DNA from: Sphingobacterium yanglingense
Lineage (GTDB): Bacteria; Bacteroidota; Bacteroidia; Sphingobacteriales; Sphingobacteriaceae
Assembly: GCF_004363245.1 (NCBI RefSeq)
Contig: NZ_SNYV01000020.1
Span: 62,001-126,000 of the forward strand
Length of the DNA stretch: 64,000 nt
Reading direction: 5' to 3'
Shown here: in pieces, positions 54,646 to 63,719 of the stretch
How positions within the stretch are numbered: position 1 is the first letter of the stretch
How the letters are laid out: the number at the start of each line of letters is the position of its first letter
Translations under genes and position numbers: made by a program
The notes under the pieces: generated by a model
Databases searched by the model: none
The model's input: only the letters and a program-made list of their open reading frames with translations
What the model was told of the DNA's origin: nothing

Positions 54646-55764
54646 ATGCCTCTTTCAGAAAAGAATAAAAATATACGAAAGGCCTATTTTGATGGATTTG
54701 AAAATCCGGAAGAATTTAAAACGCTGAGCACTTGGTTCGATTCGGTGGAGGGGGAAGTTATACCCGATCCTCTACAACAGGAGCGGAGTAGAGCAAAAAT
54801 ACGTAAACGCTTACTGAAAAGTATAAAAAATGAATCTCCAAAATCTACCGTAACCTATCTAAGGCCACTACTACGTGTTGCAATGGTTATTGGGGTAGTG
54901 GGGATCGCTGCTTGGGGCTTCCGTTACTACACAAACAATAGCTATAAGGAACTGGATGCTGATGCTATTGCACAGATCATGCCTGTGCAGGATTCTATCC
55001 GATTGACATTTGAAGATGGTAAAGTGGTTCTGCTTTCGCCGGACAGTGGAACTAACCGCACTATAGGCGGTTCTCAGGCCATTATAGACGGGGAGCTGAT
55101 CTATAATGCTTCATCGGATGCGGTTGTCAATAATATTGTGACTACCCCCAGAGGTAATATATTTAGAATAAACCTTCCTGATGGTACCAGGGTGTGGATG
55201 AATGCCAAAAGTGAGCTTTCCTTTCCATCTCGATTTGTGGGACCTGAGCGCAATGTGCGTTTGCAGGGAGAAGCATATTTTGAAGTCGCAGAAGACGATA
55301 AGCAACCTTTTGTGGTGGCATTTGCTGATCAGAAGGTGAGGGTGCTAGGGACGCATTTTAATATAGCAGCGTATGGGGATAGAACACAGCGGACGACATT
55401 GATGGAAGGTAGCGTACAGCTGGAGCGTGGAGCCGAAAAGATCTCTCTATTGCCTAATGAGCAGGTTATCGTCGTTGGCGATAGGCTGCAAAAGAAAACG
55501 GTAGACGCCTCGGAATATAGCGCGTGGAAGGATGGATATTTTGTATTCCATAATGCGACGCCCAACCAGATTATGGAAGAGCTCAGCCTCTGGTACGATT
55601 TGAAGATAAAGTCTGATGTAGGGGGCTCTAAAGAGCGCTTTAGTGGTAAGATAAGTCAACGAATGAACCTGGCAGAGATTCTGGAGGTACTCCAGGTGGC
55701 TGGAATTCACTTTAAAATAGGAGAGAATAAACTCAAGTATAAAGAAATCGAATTCCAGAAGTAG
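54646..55764 (+). CDS. FecR family anti-sigma factor (locus 4)
   Basis: The 372-residue product has a short cytoplasmic part with STWFDSVEGE, a membrane segment at about residues 74-92, a FecR domain (NIFRINLPDGTRVWMN, VLGTHFNIAAYG) and DUF4974 (NQIMEELSLWYDLKIK). The N-terminus resembles the locus 1 protein, in line with the sigma type. It lies 73 bases after the sigma gene and 41 before susC. Confidence 0.92.
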   Translation: MPLSEKNKNIRKAYFDGFENPEEFKTLSTWFDSVEGEVIPDPLQQERSRAKIRKRLLKSIKNESPKSTVTYLRPLLRVAMVIGVVGIAAWGFRYYTNNSYKELDADAIAQIMPVQDSIRLTFEDGKVVLLSPDSGTNRTIGGSQAIIDGELIYNASSDAVVNNIVTTPRGNIFRINLPDGTRVWMNAKSELSFPSRFVGPERNVRLQGEAYFEVAEDDKQPFVVAFADQKVRVLGTHFNIAAYGDRTQRTTLMEGSVQLERGAEKISLLPNEQVIVVGDRLQKKTVDASEYSAWKDGYFVFHNATPNQIMEELSLWYDLKIKSDVGGSKERFSGKISQRMNLAEILEVLQVAGIHFKIGENKLKYKEIEFQK

Positions 55765-55805
55765 TCACTCTAAATTATATATTACTAACATAACTAATTA
55801 ACCTA

Positions 55806-58800
55806 ATGAAAAAGTACACTAAAGCTCGACCAAGAGAATTGGAGTCGACAGAGCCGTTGGCGACGAGGCGGGGACAAGAATGGTATTCGCAAGGGAATTT
55901 GTTAGGGGAAATCCAAAAGGTATATCCTGCAAAAGGGAGTTGGAAAACGCGACTTTCTGTTGTTCTGCTATCGACAGCCCTACTCCAAATGCCTATGCCG
56001 ATTCAGGCTCAAAAGATAACCTTGAATCTCAAAGAGGCGTCTATTAAACAGATTTTCCAACAGATGGAGAAGCAGTCCGGTTACAGCTTTTTTTATAAAG
56101 ATGTGGATGTGGCCGAATTCAAAAGGAGAGGTGTATCTTTTAACAATACTGACCTCAATCAAGCATTGGAGTCGATCTTGGCTCCGTATGGTCTGGAGTG
56201 CGAAATAGTGAATAAGACGGTGGTTATTAAGAGGGCAGCCCCAGTTAATACGGGTGCGGTATATCGTACTTCGCAACATCAACAACAGACCGGTAAGGTT
56301 GTTGACGAATCGAGAAATCCTATTCTCGGAGCGGTAGTTACGGTAAAAGGGGGGAAAGCAGTGGTATCGACCACGAGTGGTGGAGCTTTTTCCATCGATG
56401 CTAAAGAAGGGGACGAACTGATTATCTCCCATATTTCTTATTTCTCTAAAACCGTTAAAGTGGGAGGTGGAAATTTGAATATTGTATTACAGGCTAATGA
56501 TAACCTCATTGAGCAGGTTGTTATAACCGGTTATACCGATTATAAAAAAGGTAAAAGCGCAAGTGCTACAGCTTCGGTACAAGCGAAAGATATTGGAGGG
56601 GTGCCTATGGGATCTTTGGACCAGGTGCTTCAAGGTAAAGTACCGGGTATGAGTGTGGTGTCGAGTTCTGGGCAACCGGGGCAGAGTGCTGCTGTAGTGA
56701 TAAGGGGAATAGGGTCTATTCGGGGGACTACAACGCCATTATATGTAATGGATGGGGTGCCTATTGAAGGGAACGCGTTTCAGGCAATCAACCCGGAAGA
56801 TATTGAAAACGTGAATGTTTTAAAGGATGCTTCGGCCAAAGCGCTCTACGGCTCCCGGGGATCAAATGGTGTGGTGGTAATAACGACGAAAAAGGGAAGA
56901 AAAGGAGGATTGAATGTTAACTATAGCTCGCAGTATGGCTTCTCCACATTGACGAGGACGGCTTTTGAAATGATGGATTCCAAAGAACGGCTCCGCTTTG
57001 AGGAAGAGGTCGGACTGGAGACAGGCCGGGATATAGGCCCTGGATGGAGACTCTCTCCAAGAAAGCCCAACTATAATACACAGTCTGCAGCATGGCAGAA
57101 GGATGCTATGCAAGCGTTGGATAGTTTGCGGATTATGGATACCGATTGGCGGGATTTGTTCTTTCAGGATGGACGTTTTATGGAGCAGCAGCTCAGCTTA
57201 AGTGGAGGTAACGAAAATGTGCAGACCTATAATTCGTTGAGCTTGTGGAATGAAGATGGTATTGTCAAAGAGACCGGAATGAACAGGTATACCTTGCGGA
57301 GCAATACCAATATGAATTATGGTAGGTTTACTGCTGGGATAAATCTAAGCTTAGGCTATTCGAACTCCCGTGCTACGTATAATGAGGGAGGGACAGGAGT
57401 CGGATCGCCTATGGCATCGGTTTATTATGCGCTTCCTTATGAGTATCCATATACGGCTGATGGGGTTTTTTATGCGACCGATACAGACCATCCGTTCTAT
57501 GATACGCGCGAAGGTAGCAGAGGGGTTGATGTGTTGTATGGGACCTCCGACAAAACGAATCAATTTAAAACGATATTGGGCCTGAATATGGCATATGAAA
57601 TCATGCCTGGCTTGAAAGTGTCTACCCGTGCGGGTGTTGATTTTAGAAATTCTGAGTTGCAGGGATTCGTTAATCCACTTTCTTATATCGGACAGAATCA
57701 ATTTGGGAAGAAAGGTTCGTTTGGCGAAGGGTACAATAGGAATTTTAATCTGGTGTCTACGTCTGGTCTGACCTACAACAAAACGATTGATTTGCACGAT
57801 TTTGAAGTATCGGGATTCTTCGAATATATCCAGAGTAATTATAAAGCATTTGGTTATACAGGCTATGGGTTGGATGATCGTCTTCCGGAATCACCGAAAG
57901 CGATTACGGTAAGCCCCGCTTTTCTTCCTGACTTGAATGGAAGTCGGGATGCGACCGCTCTATTATCTTATATGGGGGTCGGGCGTTATACTTATGATAA
58001 TAAATATACTGTGACAGGAAGCTACCGCTATGATGGAGCTTCTCTGGCTTCCGTGCCGAGTAAAAATCGCTGGCATGGATTTTATTCCTTTGGATCTGCC
58101 TGGGATGCAAAACAAGAGGATTTCTTACGTGACAATGAATTCATACCGGTACTAAGGTTGCGGGCCAGCTACGGGCAGACAGCAAGTCCACTAGTCTCTA
58201 GTTTTGGCCATATGTCGTTGTTCTCTGTGAATACATCCTACGGAGGTCAACAAGGAATTCGTCCTGCAAATCTGGCAAATCCCGATTCGGATTGGGAATA
58301 TGTCAATGAGTTTAATACCGGATTTGATATCGGGCTTTTTCGTGGTCAACGATTAAACCTGACGGTCGATTATTATAATAAAATAACCCAGAATATGTTC
58401 TTAGATCTGCAACCCTCTGCGACAGCTGGGATGGGTGCAGGGGTTACGATTCCGTTGAGTTCAGGAAGAATGGGAAACAAGGGGATCGAATTTGCGTTGA
58501 ATGGAGATATTATAAAGAATAAGGACATCACTTGGAATGTAGGCGTAAATGGTGCGTATAACCAGAATAAGATATTGCGGGTTAGTGATGTCTCGGACGT
58601 GTTGATGGATGGTGATACCCGAATTATACAGGTCGGACTCCCTTATGGCACGTATTACGGACCGCAATGGGCAGGGGTGAATCCTGAAAATGGAGATGCA
58701 CAATATTACAATAGGGATGGCTCGATCACGAATGTCTACGATTCGGATGGGCAATCTGTGCCGTTGTCTGCAAGTCGGTTTCCTAAATTTACGGGAGGGA

Positions 58801-59249
58801 TTACAACGAACTTCCGTTGGAAGGATTTAACCCTGAGTGCATTGTTGTCTTTTGTGTCAAATGTTGATCGCTGGAATAATATCGATTTCTATATCGAGAA
58901 TCAGGCGTACATGACGAGTAATCAGAGTAAACGGATGTTGTACGACCGTTGGAAAAAACCTGGCGATGTTGCAGTACTACAGCGGGTAGATGTTCCTCGT
59001 AATTTTACGTCCAAGGATATTCAGGATGCGTCCTTTATGCGTTTGCGGAATCTGCAGTTGAATTATAGCATTCCGGTTTCGTTATTTGGGAAAACTATCT
59101 TTAAAACAGCCAATATTTTCGTGCAGGGACAGAATCTCTTTACCTGGACGACATGGCGAGGGCTGGATCCTGAAAATAATCGACAATATGGGCGGTTTGA
59201 GTACCCGAATGCCCGAAAGTATACAGCAGGTATCAATGTTAATTTTTAA
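55806..59249 (+). CDS. SusC/RagA family TonB-dependent receptor with STN domain (locus 4)
   Basis: The 1147-residue protein has a hydrophilic leader of about 48 residues before the signal segment (there is no later Met before it, so the long leader is real), an STN domain at about 70-135 with YSFFYKDVD, a carboxypeptidase-regulatory-like domain from about 163, a plug with VVITGYTDYKKGK, TTPLYVMDGVPIE and VNVLKDASAKALYGSRGSNGV, and a barrel ending in Phe. It is the presumed importer for products made by the cyanophycinase-like lipoproteins encoded downstream. The leader is a common feature of all four SusC proteins here, with the longest in loci 1 and 4. Confidence 0.93.
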   Translation: MKKYTKARPRELESTEPLATRRGQEWYSQGNLLGEIQKVYPAKGSWKTRLSVVLLSTALLQMPMPIQAQKITLNLKEASIKQIFQQMEKQSGYSFFYKDVDVAEFKRRGVSFNNTDLNQALESILAPYGLECEIVNKTVVIKRAAPVNTGAVYRTSQHQQQTGKVVDESRNPILGAVVTVKGGKAVVSTTSGGAFSIDAKEGDELIISHISYFSKTVKVGGGNLNIVLQANDNLIEQVVITGYTDYKKGKSASATASVQAKDIGGVPMGSLDQVLQGKVPGMSVVSSSGQPGQSAAVVIRGIGSIRGTTTPLYVMDGVPIEGNAFQAINPEDIENVNVLKDASAKALYGSRGSNGVVVITTKKGRKGGLNVNYSSQYGFSTLTRTAFEMMDSKERLRFEEEVGLETGRDIGPGWRLSPRKPNYNTQSAAWQKDAMQALDSLRIMDTDWRDLFFQDGRFMEQQLSLSGGNENVQTYNSLSLWNEDGIVKETGMNRYTLRSNTNMNYGRFTAGINLSLGYSNSRATYNEGGTGVGSPMASVYYALPYEYPYTADGVFYATDTDHPFYDTREGSRGVDVLYGTSDKTNQFKTILGLNMAYEIMPGLKVSTRAGVDFRNSELQGFVNPLSYIGQNQFGKKGSFGEGYNRNFNLVSTSGLTYNKTIDLHDFEVSGFFEYIQSNYKAFGYTGYGLDDRLPESPKAITVSPAFLPDLNGSRDATALLSYMGVGRYTYDNKYTVTGSYRYDGASLASVPSKNRWHGFYSFGSAWDAKQEDFLRDNEFIPVLRLRASYGQTASPLVSSFGHMSLFSVNTSYGGQQGIRPANLANPDSDWEYVNEFNTGFDIGLFRGQRLNLTVDYYNKITQNMFLDLQPSATAGMGAGVTIPLSSGRMGNKGIEFALNGDIIKNKDITWNVGVNGAYNQNKILRVSDVSDVLMDGDTRIIQVGLPYGTYYGPQWAGVNPENGDAQYYNRDGSITNVYDSDGQSVPLSASRFPKFTGGITTNFRWKDLTLSALLSFVSNVDRWNNIDFYIENQAYMTSNQSKRMLYDRWKKPGDVAVLQRVDVPRNFTSKDIQDASFMRLRNLQLNYSIPVSLFGKTIFKTANIFVQGQNLFTWTTWRGLDPENNRQYGRFEYPNARKYTAGINVNF

Positions 59250-59287
59250 CCGGACTTGAACGAGTTCATGAGATAATTTAGAGCGTT

Positions 59288-60709
59288 ATGAATATCAAAA
59301 ATATAGTTGTTTTACTCGCATTGTCAGGTACTGTTTTGCAGTCATGTAGCAAGTTGGATCTACCTCCGGTAGATCAGATCGATGCCAGTAAAGCATTCCG
59401 TAATCTGGAAGATGTAAATATGGGAGTTTTGGGGGCTTATGCTGTACTAAACTCGGGCTGGATTGATGCAGTCGCTGTTGTGGCTGATGAAGCAATGCTC
59501 CCTACAGAGAATACAGTCTCTAATACCTCCTCACACCGATGGATTTATGACTCATCGTCGGGGTCTGTCACGTCTGCTTTTTATGACTTGTATATGCCTG
59601 TTGGTAGAGCCAATTTAGTATTAGAAGCCATTCCAAAACTTAGTATTGGCTCGGGCGAACAGAATCTTTTGAATCAATATCAGGCTGAACTACTCGCTTT
59701 GAGGGCTTACAGTCATTTTGAACTCCTAAGGGGTTATGCGTCCTCTTATGCACCGGATGGAATGGGTGTCCCTTACATGAAAAAATATGAGGTCACTTAT
59801 CCCGGAAGGCCTACAGTACAGTCTAATTTTGACGATATTTTTGCCGATCTGAAAGCGGCAAAGGAGCTGATGCCGGATGGATTTAGTGATAATAGCCGTA
59901 TCACGAAAACGGCAATATCAGCGATTCAGGCACGGGTAGCATTATATGCCAAAAAATGGGACGAAGCATCGAGTTTTGCCACAGAAGTAATTGCGAAGGA
60001 ACCGTTGGCTCCGAAGAATGATTTTGGGAAGATATGGAAGGATGAAAGCCAAGCAGAACTGGTGTGGAGGTTGCCCCGCTTGATCGGAGAATCCCGGGTT
60101 GGCGCTGCTTTTTATCGGGAGACAGGGGATATTGTACTATATGCTCCATCCTTCAAACTAATCAATCTATTTGGAACTACGGTACAGCGTAATGATGATG
60201 TCCGCTTTGTGAGCTATATCAAATATGATGCAAATCGGCCTACTGGAAAATCCCAATATTCGGTTGAAAAGTATACCGGAGGTAAGGCGGGTTACCGTGG
60301 CCTGGCCGATATCAAGCTCTTTCGCACCGCTGAGATGTATCTAATACGTGCCGAGGCAGAGTTGGAGAAGGGTAATGGTGCGACAGCTCTTTCTGCAGGA
60401 GCTAAAGACCTCAATGATCTGCGGGCTGCGCGTATCTATAATTATATAGCTCAGAATTTCGTGGACAAACAAAGCTTGTTAAATGCTATTTATAATGAGC
60501 GATTTAAGGAGCTTGCTTTTGAAGGACATCGATTTTTTGATCTGAAGCGAAGAGGTCTTCCTGTAGAGCGTACGGCACAGGATGCTATTAATACGGTGGG
60601 AGCGATAAAATTGGAGCCTACGGCTGCTCAATATTGCTTCCCGATCCCAGCAGAGGAGATGAAGGTTAATAAGAGTATGGAACAGAATCCAAATTACGGT
60701 GGTAAATAG
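59288..60709 (+). CDS. SusD/RagB family nutrient-binding lipoprotein (locus 4)
   Basis: The 473-residue lipoprotein (lipobox LQSC, Cys20) has RNLEDVNMGVLGAYAVL, the helix LLALRAYSHFELLRGYAS, and the C-terminal NERFKELAFEGHRFFDLKRRG, which is the typical SusD motif. It starts 38 bases after susC and is followed after ten bases by the first cyanophycinase-like gene. It probably binds the peptide polymer or its fragments at the surface. Confidence 0.92.
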   Translation: MNIKNIVVLLALSGTVLQSCSKLDLPPVDQIDASKAFRNLEDVNMGVLGAYAVLNSGWIDAVAVVADEAMLPTENTVSNTSSHRWIYDSSSGSVTSAFYDLYMPVGRANLVLEAIPKLSIGSGEQNLLNQYQAELLALRAYSHFELLRGYASSYAPDGMGVPYMKKYEVTYPGRPTVQSNFDDIFADLKAAKELMPDGFSDNSRITKTAISAIQARVALYAKKWDEASSFATEVIAKEPLAPKNDFGKIWKDESQAELVWRLPRLIGESRVGAAFYRETGDIVLYAPSFKLINLFGTTVQRNDDVRFVSYIKYDANRPTGKSQYSVEKYTGGKAGYRGLADIKLFRTAEMYLIRAEAELEKGNGATALSAGAKDLNDLRAARIYNYIAQNFVDKQSLLNAIYNERFKELAFEGHRFFDLKRRGLPVERTAQDAINTVGAIKLEPTAAQYCFPIPAEEMKVNKSMEQNPNYGGK

Positions 60710-60719
60710 AAGGGGGATT

Positions 60720-61781
60720 ATGAAAAATATTGGTTTTCTTGTTGTATTTGGTGCAATGTCGCTGTTTACTTCTTGTCGGAAGGACAATACACCTAACCCG
60801 TTTGATCCGAATGCACCAAAGCCGACTAAACCTGTGGCGCGCCCAGCTTCTATAGGTATTGTCGGAGATACCGCTGATGTGACTACCTCAACACAAGCGG
60901 GAGTCGTCATCATGGGTGGGGGAGCTGATGTGGATGCAGCCCTAAAGTGGATGATCGCCCGTAGTGGTGGTGGGGATGTTGTCGTGATTCGAGCGACAGG
61001 TACGGATGCTTATAACGCTTATATTAAGGGATTGGGTACAGTCAATTCGGTGGAAACATTAAAAATAGACTCGCGCAAACTCGCTGATGATGCGGGGGTG
61101 GCACATATCATCCGGAATGCGGAGATGCTCTTTATCGCAGGTGGGGATCAGGCGGATTATGTGGGGTACTGGAAAGGAACGAAAACGATGGCGGCTATTA
61201 ATTATCTGCTGACAGAGAAAAAGGTGCCGGTCGGAGGGACGAGTGCTGGTGCGGCTATTCTAGGTAACTACTATTTCAGTGCGGAAAGAGGTGGTGTGGA
61301 ATCGGCTGATGCGTTGGTGAATCCTTATGGACCAAGAATTAGTATAGGAAGAGATGATCTGCTGAAAGCTCCTTTCTTACAAAACGTAATCACGGATCAG
61401 CATTTTACCCAACGTGACCGGCAAGGACGATCTGCCGTGTTCTTAGGGCGTATCATGAAGGATTGGAATAAGGCACCTTATGGTATTGCGGTAGATGAAA
61501 AGACTGCGGTCTGTATTGATGCGAACGGAATGGCTGAAGTGTTAGGTACTAACAGGGCTTTTTTCTTAAAAACTGATGGTAGTAAGAAGGCGGAGGTATT
61601 TGAGGATGGTAAGCCAGTAACTTGGAATAATGGAGGAAAGGCCATAGAAGTGACTGCAATCGCTGGAACAGCAACAAATAATAAGTTCAATATGACCACA
61701 TTTGAACCTGCTAGTACGGCAGGTTGGGAAAAATACTGGTGGTCAGTTGTAAATGGAAACTGGAGTCAGTCGGCTCGTTAA
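60720..61781 (+). CDS. Cyanophycinase-like lipoprotein (peptidase S51)
   Basis: Cyanophycinases cut cyanophycin, a poly-aspartate with arginine attached through side-chain amide bonds, into beta-Asp-Arg dipeptides. This 353-residue protein shows the S51 marks: VVIMGGGADVDAALKWM, FIAGGDQADYVGYWKGT, the nucleophile Ser175 in VGGTSAGAA, and TDQHFTQRDRQGRS, the DQHFxxRxRxxR signature. The start is the ATG at 60720, with AGGGGG as a good ribosome site, rather than the GTG 21 bases earlier. A lipobox LFTSC (Cys19) indicates surface or periplasmic lipid anchoring. It lies directly after susD in the same operon. Exact substrate is inferred. Confidence 0.88.
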   Translation: MKNIGFLVVFGAMSLFTSCRKDNTPNPFDPNAPKPTKPVARPASIGIVGDTADVTTSTQAGVVIMGGGADVDAALKWMIARSGGGDVVVIRATGTDAYNAYIKGLGTVNSVETLKIDSRKLADDAGVAHIIRNAEMLFIAGGDQADYVGYWKGTKTMAAINYLLTEKKVPVGGTSAGAAILGNYYFSAERGGVESADALVNPYGPRISIGRDDLLKAPFLQNVITDQHFTQRDRQGRSAVFLGRIMKDWNKAPYGIAVDEKTAVCIDANGMAEVLGTNRAFFLKTDGSKKAEVFEDGKPVTWNNGGKAIEVTAIAGTATNNKFNMTTFEPASTAGWEKYWWSVVNGNWSQSAR

Positions 61782-61796
61782 ATAATAGGATCTGAG

Positions 61797-62846
61797 ATGA
61801 AGAATATTTTTAGAATTTTTTGTTTGGTGGGGGCGGCTAGTGCGGTATTGTCCTGTACTGATCAGGCGGTGAAGACAGACGAAACCAAGTATGTAATGGT
61901 GATTCACGGTGGGGCAGGTACAATTGAAAAGCAGCATATGACACCTGAAAAGGAGGCAGCTTATACGGCTGCGCTGACGGAGGCGCTACAAAGTGGTTAT
62001 GATTTATTAAAAGAAGGTAAATCGTCTATGGATGCGGTGCAGGCTGCTGTCAATGTAATGGAAAACTCGCCCCTCTTTAATGCTGGAAAAGGTGCGGTAT
62101 TTACCAATGAGGGTAAGAATGAATTGGATGCCTCTATCATGGATGGTAAAACGCTAAAGGCAGGTGCGGTAGCTGGTGTCACGAATATAAAGAATCCGAT
62201 CAATGCGGCTAGAGCTGTCATGGATAAGTCTGAGCACGTGATGATGGTCGGAAAGGGGGCAGAATTGTTTGCGGCATCCAATGGATGTGACACGGTGCCG
62301 GCTTCTTATTTCTTTACGCAAGAACGTTGGGATCAGTTGCAACGGACCAAACGCGAGGAAGAAACGGGGCGGGCAGCTTTTAATGACGCTGACATCCGTA
62401 AGAGCCGAATCTCTGGTGTAGCGGATGCGGACAAAAAGTTTGGTACGGTCGGAGCTGTTGCGTTGGATAAAGATGGAAATCTTGCTGCAGGAACGTCTAC
62501 AGGTGGTATGACCAACAAACGATACGGTCGTGTGGGCGATTCGCCGATTATTGGAGCGGGTACATATTGTAATAACTTGACTGCTGGTATATCCAGTACC
62601 GGCTGGGGCGAGTATTATATTCGAGAAGTTGCGGCCAATAGGGTGTCAGCACTTATTGAACTGAAGAAACTGTCGATTGAGGATGCAACAAAGCAAGTGA
62701 TCGATGAAATCGGTAAAATGGGAGGTGACGGGGGGATCATCGGCCTAGATAAATCGGGTAAGGTGGCTATGACATTTAATACCTCTGGTATGTATCGCGG
62801 TACGGTGGATGAAAATGGTAAAATATCGGTTTATATCTATAAGTAA
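61797..62846 (+). CDS. Isoaspartyl peptidase/L-asparaginase family lipoprotein
   Basis: The 349-residue product is an N-terminal-nucleophile hydrolase of the plant-type asparaginase (IaaA) family, which cleaves beta-Asp dipeptides to aspartate plus the second amino acid. Marks: VIHGGAGTI near residue 37, FNAGKGAVFTNEGK, the autoprocessing site before Thr217 in KKFGTVGAVA, and AAGTSTGGM. The lipobox VLSC (Cys20) shows that this copy is exported and lipid-anchored. It sits between two cyanophycinase genes, 15 bases after the first and overlapping the second in TAATG. In context it should free Asp and Arg from beta-Asp-Arg. Confidence 0.92.
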   Translation: MKNIFRIFCLVGAASAVLSCTDQAVKTDETKYVMVIHGGAGTIEKQHMTPEKEAAYTAALTEALQSGYDLLKEGKSSMDAVQAAVNVMENSPLFNAGKGAVFTNEGKNELDASIMDGKTLKAGAVAGVTNIKNPINAARAVMDKSEHVMMVGKGAELFAASNGCDTVPASYFFTQERWDQLQRTKREEETGRAAFNDADIRKSRISGVADADKKFGTVGAVALDKDGNLAAGTSTGGMTNKRYGRVGDSPIIGAGTYCNNLTAGISSTGWGEYYIREVAANRVSALIELKKLSIEDATKQVIDEIGKMGGDGGIIGLDKSGKVAMTFNTSGMYRGTVDENGKISVYIYK

Positions 62847-63682
62847 TGAAAGGAAATTTTAATATAAAATATAGTATGATGGTTGCTTTCCTGTTGCTGA
62901 CAGGATGCATCTTTGGACAGTCTAAAGGGAGTCTCTTTATTATTGGAGGAGGGGACCGTTCGGACGCTCTGGTAAATACATTGGTGAAGACGGCTAATCT
63001 TAAGGCATCCGATTACATCGTCATCCTGCCTATGGCAACGAGTATTCCGGAAGAGTCTGTGGAGTTCATCAGTGGACAGTTGTTACAGCACTGCCAGAAT
63101 CCAATTGCAAGTTTCAACTTTACACGGGCAGAAGCGAATGAAAGACAATCTTGGATAGATTCGGTGCAGCACGCACGGTTGATTTATATAACAGGTGGTG
63201 ACCAAAATAAGTTTATGAATGTGGTCAAAGGGACGAAGCTTTATGATGCGTTGCATAAAGCCTATGCGCAGGGAGCGACTATTTCAGGGACAAGTGCAGG
63301 AGCGGCAGTAATGTCTGCGATTATGTTTACCGGAGAGGAGAAAGCCGGTGGAAGTTTTAAGGAGGTCAAAAAAAATAATGCAGAGACGGCTCAAGGGATG
63401 GGCTATCTGACGGAGGCAATTATTGATCAGCATTTTATCATAAGGAGCCGCTATAACAGGCTGCTTAGTGTCTTGGCGGATCACCCAGACAAGATGTTGA
63501 TCGGAATAGATGAAGCGACTGCGATTATTGTGAAGGGGAAAAAAGCGACTGTAGCAGGAGATAGTCAGGTGGTCGTGGTGTCGGCTCCTAAAAAATTGAA
63601 GGTATTTGGTAAGGATAAGGTTTCTTTTGAAAACGCAGCATTCTCCCTTTTTTCAGAGGGACAGAGCTTTAATATAAGATAG
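62846..63682 (+). CDS. Cyanophycinase (peptidase S51), secreted
   Basis: The 278-residue protein is close in size to known cyanophycinases. It has SLFIIGGGDRSDALV at residues about 30-44, LIYITGGDQNKFMNVVKGT, the nucleophile Ser150 in ISGTSAGAAV and IIDQHFIIRSRYNRLL, the full DQHFxxRxRxxRL signature. The N-terminus has a hydrophobic signal with LLTGC (Cys21), so it is a lipoprotein or a cleaved exported protein. Its start codon overlaps the stop of the isoaspartyl peptidase gene. It differs substantially from the first cyanophycinase, so the two are not a recent duplication. Confidence 0.92.
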   Translation: MKGNFNIKYSMMVAFLLLTGCIFGQSKGSLFIIGGGDRSDALVNTLVKTANLKASDYIVILPMATSIPEESVEFISGQLLQHCQNPIASFNFTRAEANERQSWIDSVQHARLIYITGGDQNKFMNVVKGTKLYDALHKAYAQGATISGTSAGAAVMSAIMFTGEEKAGGSFKEVKKNNAETAQGMGYLTEAIIDQHFIIRSRYNRLLSVLADHPDKMLIGIDEATAIIVKGKKATVAGDSQVVVVSAPKKLKVFGKDKVSFENAAFSLFSEGQSFNIR

Positions 63683-63719
63683 GATATCACGGTTGAACTA
63701 ATAATATAACTTAAATATT

